From NCBI RefSeq assembly GCF_027587205.1, contig NZ_JAPDOD010000006.1:1-64000 (forward strand): a stretch of DNA of 64,000 nt. Reading direction: 5' to 3'. Below the pieces are notes generated by a model, which saw only the letters and a list, made by a program, of their open reading frames with translations, did no database searches and was not told the DNA's origin. The stretch comes from Solirubrobacter ginsenosidimutans. Its GTDB lineage: Bacteria; Actinomycetota; Thermoleophilia; Solirubrobacterales; Solirubrobacteraceae. A program made the position numbers and the translations under genes. This document shows positions 60,001-64,000 of this stretch, one piece after another. Each line of letters opens with the position of its first letter. Positions within the stretch are counted from its first letter, which is position 1.

Positions 60001-60396
60001 TCAGAACGCGTACGCGTCTTCGCGGGAGATCCAGAATCCGACGCGGTGCGACGCCCAGCTCGGGACGTAGGAGCAGGACAGCCCGGAGGATGAGGAGTCG
60101 CAGCGGTACGGGCCGAGCTGGTAGGTGCCGCCGTAGTACAGCGTGCGCCCACGGCCGCGCGCGACGGGACGGTAGTGCGTCGAGTAGGCGTCCCCGCGGG
60201 TGGAGATACTCATCGTCCGCCCGGGGTCGTCGGCGCTGCACGTGAGGCTCCAGCCGGGGCCGCCGTAGTTGCGGGCCACGCAGTTGATGTTCCCGGTCGG
60301 GGTGTGGGCCCGGACCGCGCTGGACGCCGAGGCGCTGGAGGCACCAAAGGCACCGAGCAGCACGGCTGACGTGGCGATGATCTTGGTGATGTGCAT
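60001..60396 (-). CDS. Secreted DUF6636-like protein
   Basis: The 131-residue protein has a signal peptide (MHITKIIATSAVLLGAFGASSASA). A compact Cys-containing domain follows: HTPTGNINCVARN, SLTCSADD, TLYYGGTYQLGPYRCDSSSSGLSCSYV and HRVGFWISREDAYAF. The spacing of TPxGNIxC, a YGxxxxxGxxxC segment and GLxC followed by a Phe-ending strand resembles actinobacterial DUF6636. Four cysteines suggest two disulfides. Role unknown. A second member lies at 62686-63195. Confidence 0.7.
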   Translation of the reverse strand: MHITKIIATSAVLLGAFGASSASASSAVRAHTPTGNINCVARNYGGPGWSLTCSADDPGRTMSISTRGDAYSTHYRPVARGRGRTLYYGGTYQLGPYRCDSSSSGLSCSYVPSWASHRVGFWISREDAYAF

Positions 60397-60475
60397 AGGG
60401 GCAGGTTCCGGCGAGAAGGGTCGTTCGTGAATGACCCGGCCGGGGGGACCGCATCCCCCGGTAGGCTGCGATCGA

Positions 60476-61942
60476 ATGTCGTTGGCCATGCCTCGCCCCG
60501 GCGATCGTGTGGGTCCCTACCGGCTGATCGAAGTGGCCGGCGAGGGCGGGATGGGCGTCGTCTACCGAGCGGCCGACACGCTGCTCAACGACCGCGCGGT
60601 GGCGGTGAAGGTGATGGCCGCGCATCTGTCTGCGGAACCCGCGTACCGAGCCGCGTTCCTGCACGAGGCGCAGGTCGCCGCGGAGGTCAGCCACCCGCAC
60701 GTCGTCCCGGTGCACGCCGCGGGCGAGAGCGACGGCCTGCTCTACCTCGCGATGGCCTGGATCGACGGGCGCAACCTGCGCGAGCTCGCGGCCGCCGGCG
60801 GGCTCTCCGCCGCCCACGTGGTGATGCTGGTGCGCCAGATCGCGCGGGCGCTCGACGCGATCCACGACGCCGGCATCGTCCACGGCGACATCAAGCCGTC
60901 GAACATCCTCGTCCACGACTCCGACCACGCCTACCTGCTCGATTTCGGCGTCGCCCGAAGGACCCGCTACGCCGACCCACGCACGAACGAGCTCGTCGGC
61001 GGGACGCCCGCGTACTCGGCGCCGGAGGCCGTCAAAGGCCCTTTCAGCGATCGCTACGCGCTCGGCTGCGTGGTCTTCGAACTGCTGACCGGCGAGCGGC
61101 CGTTCGGCGGCGGCGACGCCCACCTGCTCGCCCGCCGCCACGCCCAGTCGCCTCGCCCGCGCGTCTCAGACGTCGTGCCCGAGCTGGCCTCGTTCGACGT
61201 CGCGGTGATGCGCGCGATGGCGATCAACCCGGCGGAGCGCTTCGACTCCGGCGCCGAGTTCGGCCGCGCGCTCGAGCAGGCGGACCGGGCCGCGGTCGAG
61301 CCGACGACGCTGGTGCTGCTCCCGCGCCGGCGGGAGCCGACGACCCCGAGCGAGCACGAGACCGCGATCTGGACCGACGACGACGGAGACGCGACCCCCG
61401 GGTTGACGGCGCCGCGTCGCGAGGTAGGGACGCGCCGCGCGCCCACACCCGCCCCACCGCCCGCCAAGACCCGCCTCGGCGTCCTCACCCTCGTCGCGCT
61501 CCTCCTCGCCGCCGCCGCCGTTCTCGTCGTCACCACCCAAGGCGGAGGCGGCGACGACCTCGCCACCCGCCAACGCGCGGAGGACCAGAAGGTCATCACC
61601 CGCCTGATCACCCACTACGGCACCGCGCTCGCCGACGGCGACCTCGACCTGCTCGCCCGCACCGTCTCGCCAAACGTGATCCGGCACGGCTCAGACGGCG
61701 TCCAGGGCAAGTGCGCCAACGATCAGGGCTCCAAGCGAGCCCTCGCCCGCTGGGCGGCGCAGTTCGACGAACTCAAGGGCTACAAGGTCGCCAAGCCGAC
61801 CATCCGAATCGACGGCAGGAGCGCCACCGTCACGGCGCAGAGCGGCGTCGCCGAGTCCGAGCCGGAGCCCATCCGCTTCACCACCCACCTCGACGACGGC
61901 ACCTGGCGGATCACCGAGGTCGTCGCGCCGCCGTGCTCATAG
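60476..61942 (+). CDS. Receptor-like Ser/Thr protein kinase (PknB family) with SnoaL-like outer domain
   Basis: The 488-residue protein has an N-terminal kinase domain: Gly-rich loop VAGEGGMGVVYRA, catalytic Lys in AVAVKVM, HGDIKPSN in the catalytic loop, LLDFGVARR and GGTPAYSAPEAV. The usual HRD is HGD, so it is a non-RD kinase. A juxtamembrane region with Thr-Pro stretches precedes a TM helix (LGVLTLVALLLAAAAVLVV) near residue 350. The outer domain (ITHYGTALADGDLDLLARTVSPNVI) resembles SnoaL/nuclear-transport-factor-like folds. It converges on the FHA-HTH gene with a 6-base overlap. Confidence 0.9.
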   Translation: MSLAMPRPGDRVGPYRLIEVAGEGGMGVVYRAADTLLNDRAVAVKVMAAHLSAEPAYRAAFLHEAQVAAEVSHPHVVPVHAAGESDGLLYLAMAWIDGRNLRELAAAGGLSAAHVVMLVRQIARALDAIHDAGIVHGDIKPSNILVHDSDHAYLLDFGVARRTRYADPRTNELVGGTPAYSAPEAVKGPFSDRYALGCVVFELLTGERPFGGGDAHLLARRHAQSPRPRVSDVVPELASFDVAVMRAMAINPAERFDSGAEFGRALEQADRAAVEPTTLVLLPRRREPTTPSEHETAIWTDDDGDATPGLTAPRREVGTRRAPTPAPPPAKTRLGVLTLVALLLAAAAVLVVTTQGGGGDDLATRQRAEDQKVITRLITHYGTALADGDLDLLARTVSPNVIRHGSDGVQGKCANDQGSKRALARWAAQFDELKGYKVAKPTIRIDGRSATVTAQSGVAESEPEPIRFTTHLDDGTWRITEVVAPPCS

Positions 61943-62608
61943 ATCGGCGCGGCCGACCACGCCGAGGCGGACGGCCCGGGCCGCCAGCTCCGCCCGCTTC
62001 GCCGCCGGCGCGACGGCATCGAGCCCGAAGCGCTCATAGAGGTCTTTGAGGTGCGACTTGACCGTCTCGGGCGAGATCACCAGCGCCGCGGCGATCTCCG
62101 CGTTGCCCGCCGGCGACGCCGCACCCGAGAGCACCGGTCGCACGAACGCGACGAGCACCGCCCGCTGCGCCGCCGTGATCGCCGGAGCCGATTCGCCGGT
62201 CGCGGTCACCGTCGCGTCGACCGGCCGCACCGCACCCGCCCGGTACGAGAGCACGGTGTGCCCGATCCGGACCCGAGCGCCATCCCCGAGCCGGCGCCGC
62301 CCGTCGAGCCGCGCGTCATCCACCCACGTCCCGTTGCGCGAGAGCCCGCGATCCTCCACGACCCACCCGTCCCCGAGCCGGACCAGCTCGAGATGGGTGC
62401 GGCTCACGCCGGGGTCGTCGTCGATGACCACGTCGCAGTCCACGGCGCGCCCAACCGTCAAGTGATCGTCGCCGGCTTCGAGCACGACCACCTCCGCGAA
62501 CCCGTCGCCGCGCGTGCGCTGCAGCAACGGCAACCCCAGTCGCTCGAGCGTCACCAGCAGCTGGAGTCCGGACGCGACCGTCGCCGATTCGGACACGTGC
62601 ACCTCCAC
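61937..62608 (-). CDS. FHA domain-HTH (LuxR-type) regulator
   Basis: The 223-residue protein joins an FHA domain (LTVGRAVDCDVVIDDDPGVSRTHLELVRLGDGWVVEDRGLSRNGTWVDD, with the phosphothreonine-binding GR, SRTH and NGT motifs) to a C-terminal LuxR-like helix-turn-helix (SPAGNAEIAAALVISPETVKSHLKDLYERFGL). FHA domains read phosphothreonine, so this regulator could take its signal from the adjacent kinase; this is inference from gene order. It starts with GTG at 62608. Confidence 0.87.
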   Translation of the reverse strand: MEVHVSESATVASGLQLLVTLERLGLPLLQRTRGDGFAEVVVLEAGDDHLTVGRAVDCDVVIDDDPGVSRTHLELVRLGDGWVVEDRGLSRNGTWVDDARLDGRRRLGDGARVRIGHTVLSYRAGAVRPVDATVTATGESAPAITAAQRAVLVAFVRPVLSGAASPAGNAEIAAALVISPETVKSHLKDLYERFGLDAVAPAAKRAELAARAVRLGVVGRADL

Positions 62609-62685
62609 CGGCCAGAGCCTACGGGGGAGTCCGCACCCCCGCGCGGGCGATGGCGCGCAGCCAAACCCAAGCCAGAATCGACGCC

Positions 62686-63195
62686 ATGAAGTCCGTCGCG
62701 CTCGCCCTCGCCGCGCTCACCCTCACCGCGTGCGGCGCCGAGACGCCCGTCCGTCACTCGATCGCCGGCGGCGACCCCGGCACCACGGCCGCACCCACCG
62801 CGACCCCCACGCCCAAACCCGAGGACTTCGAGTCCTTCCGGACCCCGTCCGGCCGCCTGCGCTGCACCATCGCCGAGCAGGCCCTGGTATGCCAGGTCAC
62901 GCTGCTGCCGAGCGACACGCACTATCCCGAGCCGAGCCAGAGAATCTCACCGGAATGCGAGGAGCTCGCCCCCAAGCAGTGGGGCAACGCGGTCAGGCTC
63001 CCGGCGGACGCCGACGCGTACCCACTGTGCGCCACCGACGTCGAGGTCCCGGACCCGGATCCGCCGGCGCTGGCCTACGGGAAGACCTGGGAACGCGATG
63101 GCTTCACGTGCACGTCCGAGGAGCAGGGGCTGACGTGCAACAGCGGCCGCCACGTCTTCTTCGCCAACCGCGACGTCATCACGATCAACCCTTGA
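62686..63195 (+). CDS. DUF6636-like lipoprotein
   Basis: The 169-residue protein has a lipoprotein signal (ALAALTLTAC, lipobox Cys17), a Thr/Pro-rich linker (TTAAPTATPTPKPED) and a domain with FRTPSGRLRCTIAEQALVC, PLCATDVEVPDPDPPALAYG, TWERDGFTCTSEEQGLTCNSGRHVFFANRD. This matches the DUF6636 pattern. It is related to the secreted protein at 60001-60396. Role unknown; an extracytoplasmic ligand- or cell-wall-binding role is possible. Confidence 0.75.
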   Translation: MKSVALALAALTLTACGAETPVRHSIAGGDPGTTAAPTATPTPKPEDFESFRTPSGRLRCTIAEQALVCQVTLLPSDTHYPEPSQRISPECEELAPKQWGNAVRLPADADAYPLCATDVEVPDPDPPALAYGKTWERDGFTCTSEEQGLTCNSGRHVFFANRDVITINP

Positions 63196-63222
63196 GCGAG
63201 GCGGCAAACCAGGTGCGCACGA

Positions 63223-63234
63223 TTCGAGAAGACA
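63223..63234 (+). promoter_or_regulatory. Shared upstream motif TTCGAGAAGACA, copy 2
   Basis: Identical to 59478-59489 and at almost the same distance (30 bases) from the start of a paralogous VOC gene. Confidence 0.6.
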
Positions 63235-63264
63235 GAGCGAAACGGCGCGCGTAATTTGCCTCCT

Positions 63265-63693
63265 ATGCAGACACTCGCCAACGCACAGCTCTGGGTTCTC
63301 GATCAGGACGAGGCCCTCGCCTTCTACGTGGACAAGCTCGGCTGGACCAAGCGCGAAGATCTCTCCCCGCCGGAGCTCGGCGGCTTCCGCTGGCTCTCCG
63401 TCGCGCCGACGGCGGACGCCGACACCTCGGTCGTCCTGATGGCCATCCCGGGCGAGCCGGTGTTCACCGACGAGACCGCGGCCACGGTTCGCGACCTCCT
63501 GACCAAGGGCGCCGCCGGCGCGATCTTCCTGACCGTCGACGACGTCCAGGCCGAGTACGAGGCGCTCAAGGCCCGCGGCGTCGACCTCCCCGAGCCGACG
63601 GAACAGCCGTGGGGCATCGACACCGGCTTCCGCGACCCGTCGGGCAACCACATCCGGCTCGCCCAGCGCGTCGAGATCCCCGCGGTCGCGTAA
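63265..63693 (+). CDS. VOC-family glyoxalase-like protein (single domain)
   Basis: The 142-residue protein begins MQTLANAQLWVLDQDEALAFYVDKLGW and ends PWGIDTGFRDPSGNHIRLAQRVEIPAVA. It is closely similar over its whole length to the VOC protein at 59521-59940 (shared VxDxxEALAFYxDKLG, FRWLSV/TV, TKGAAGAIFLT, FRDPSGNH). The shared upstream motif suggests common control. The ATG at 63265 follows CCTCCT, an unhelpful ribosome site, so a leaderless mRNA is possible. Confidence 0.88.
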   Translation: MQTLANAQLWVLDQDEALAFYVDKLGWTKREDLSPPELGGFRWLSVAPTADADTSVVLMAIPGEPVFTDETAATVRDLLTKGAAGAIFLTVDDVQAEYEALKARGVDLPEPTEQPWGIDTGFRDPSGNHIRLAQRVEIPAVA

Positions 63694-63722
63694 CGGCCAT
63701 GTGCCTCTACGCCCCGCCGCGC

Positions 63723-63992
63723 TCATTCACGAGCGCGGACCGCATCACCTACCCGGCTGCCGGCGACGACGGGGACGATCTCGAAGTCGGCGAGGTCCTC
63801 CCAGTTGGCGACCCACGCCTGCAGAAGAGTGATGTCCTCGCATTCCATCACCTGGAAGCAGCGCGTTAGATCCGCGGTCACGTAGCTGGCCACGAACTCC
63901 AGGCCCTCGGGCATCAGGCGCCCGTCCCGCTCGAAGCGTTCATAGATGGGGCGGGCGCCGTTGACGAAGTGCTCGATCACCATGAATTGCAT
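63723..63992 (-). CDS. DUF3303-like small protein
   Basis: The 89-residue protein reads MQFMVIEHFVNGARPIYERFERDGRLMPEGLEFVASYVTADLTRCFQVMECEDITLLQAWVANWEDLADFEIVPV, the pattern of DUF3303, a small dimeric alpha-beta-barrel-type protein of unknown function. The ATG at 63992 is close to the right edge; the ATG three codons later is an alternative. Confidence 0.8.
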   Translation of the reverse strand: MQFMVIEHFVNGARPIYERFERDGRLMPEGLEFVASYVTADLTRCFQVMECEDITLLQAWVANWEDLADFEIVPVVAGSRVGDAVRARE

Positions 63993-64000
63993 GGGGGCGA

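Overview
The window is very GC-rich (mostly G or C at third codon positions). It has short intergenic gaps, many 1-4 base gene overlaps, frequent GTG starts and several promoters placed so close to the start codon that the mRNA should be leaderless. With the gene content (monomeric isocitrate dehydrogenase, GDH-180, a DDN/DUF385-type F420-family protein, DUF6636-type secreted proteins, many TetR regulators), this points to a chromosomal segment of a soil actinobacterium, probably Thermoleophilia/Solirubrobacterales. That placement is inference. No phage, integrase, insertion sequence or CRISPR array was seen.

Layout. 1-8.7 kb: a partial AAA-ATPase/TPR regulator, an envelope-sugar cluster (membrane GT39-like transferase, methyltransferase-GT2 fusion, amidase), an ACT protein, two small unknown proteins and a LysR regulator. 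8.8-18.6 kb: the most striking block. An epimerase-larB-larC-larE operon builds the nickel-pincer (NPN) cofactor. Across a TetR gene lies a four-gene operon of fatty acyl-CoA reductase/HAD fusion, zinc alcohol dehydrogenase, a divergent LarA-like protein and a PlsC-type acyltransferase. The suggested reading is a nickel-dependent lipid pathway. 18.6-21.3 kb: a decayed Ser/Thr kinase gene and a LigD-type polymerase gene between two copies of a palindromic repeat, then an aldo/keto reductase. 21.4-35.9 kb: signalling and metabolism, with two hybrid histidine kinases, a GGDEF-EAL protein, a PilZ protein, a response regulator and NAD-glutamate dehydrogenase.

35.9-43.8 kb: SDR/TetR pair, a NucA/NucB-type lipoprotein nuclease facing an EEP-family nuclease, a TetR with two perfect operators, a secreted copper operon (multicopper oxidase, beta-helix protein, cupredoxin), a fatty-acid hydroxylase and its FadR-like regulator. 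43.9-48.4 kb: RecD2 helicase, MoaD-like protein, acetamidase and VOC protein in one overlapping operon, closed by a strong terminator. 48.4-50.5 kb: a Ro60/TROVE protein with a perfect tRNA-fold element just upstream on the same strand, a candidate bacterial Y RNA. 50.5-64 kb: a secreted subtilase, a repeat-rich gap, small proteins, a YjlB-type cupin, an HD hydrolase, TatA, a tandem duplicated pair, monomeric IDH, an AraC regulator, and a symmetrical block of VOC and DUF6636-like paralogues around a receptor kinase and an FHA-HTH regulator.

All functional calls rest on reading motifs and gene order by eye. No database search or folding program was run.
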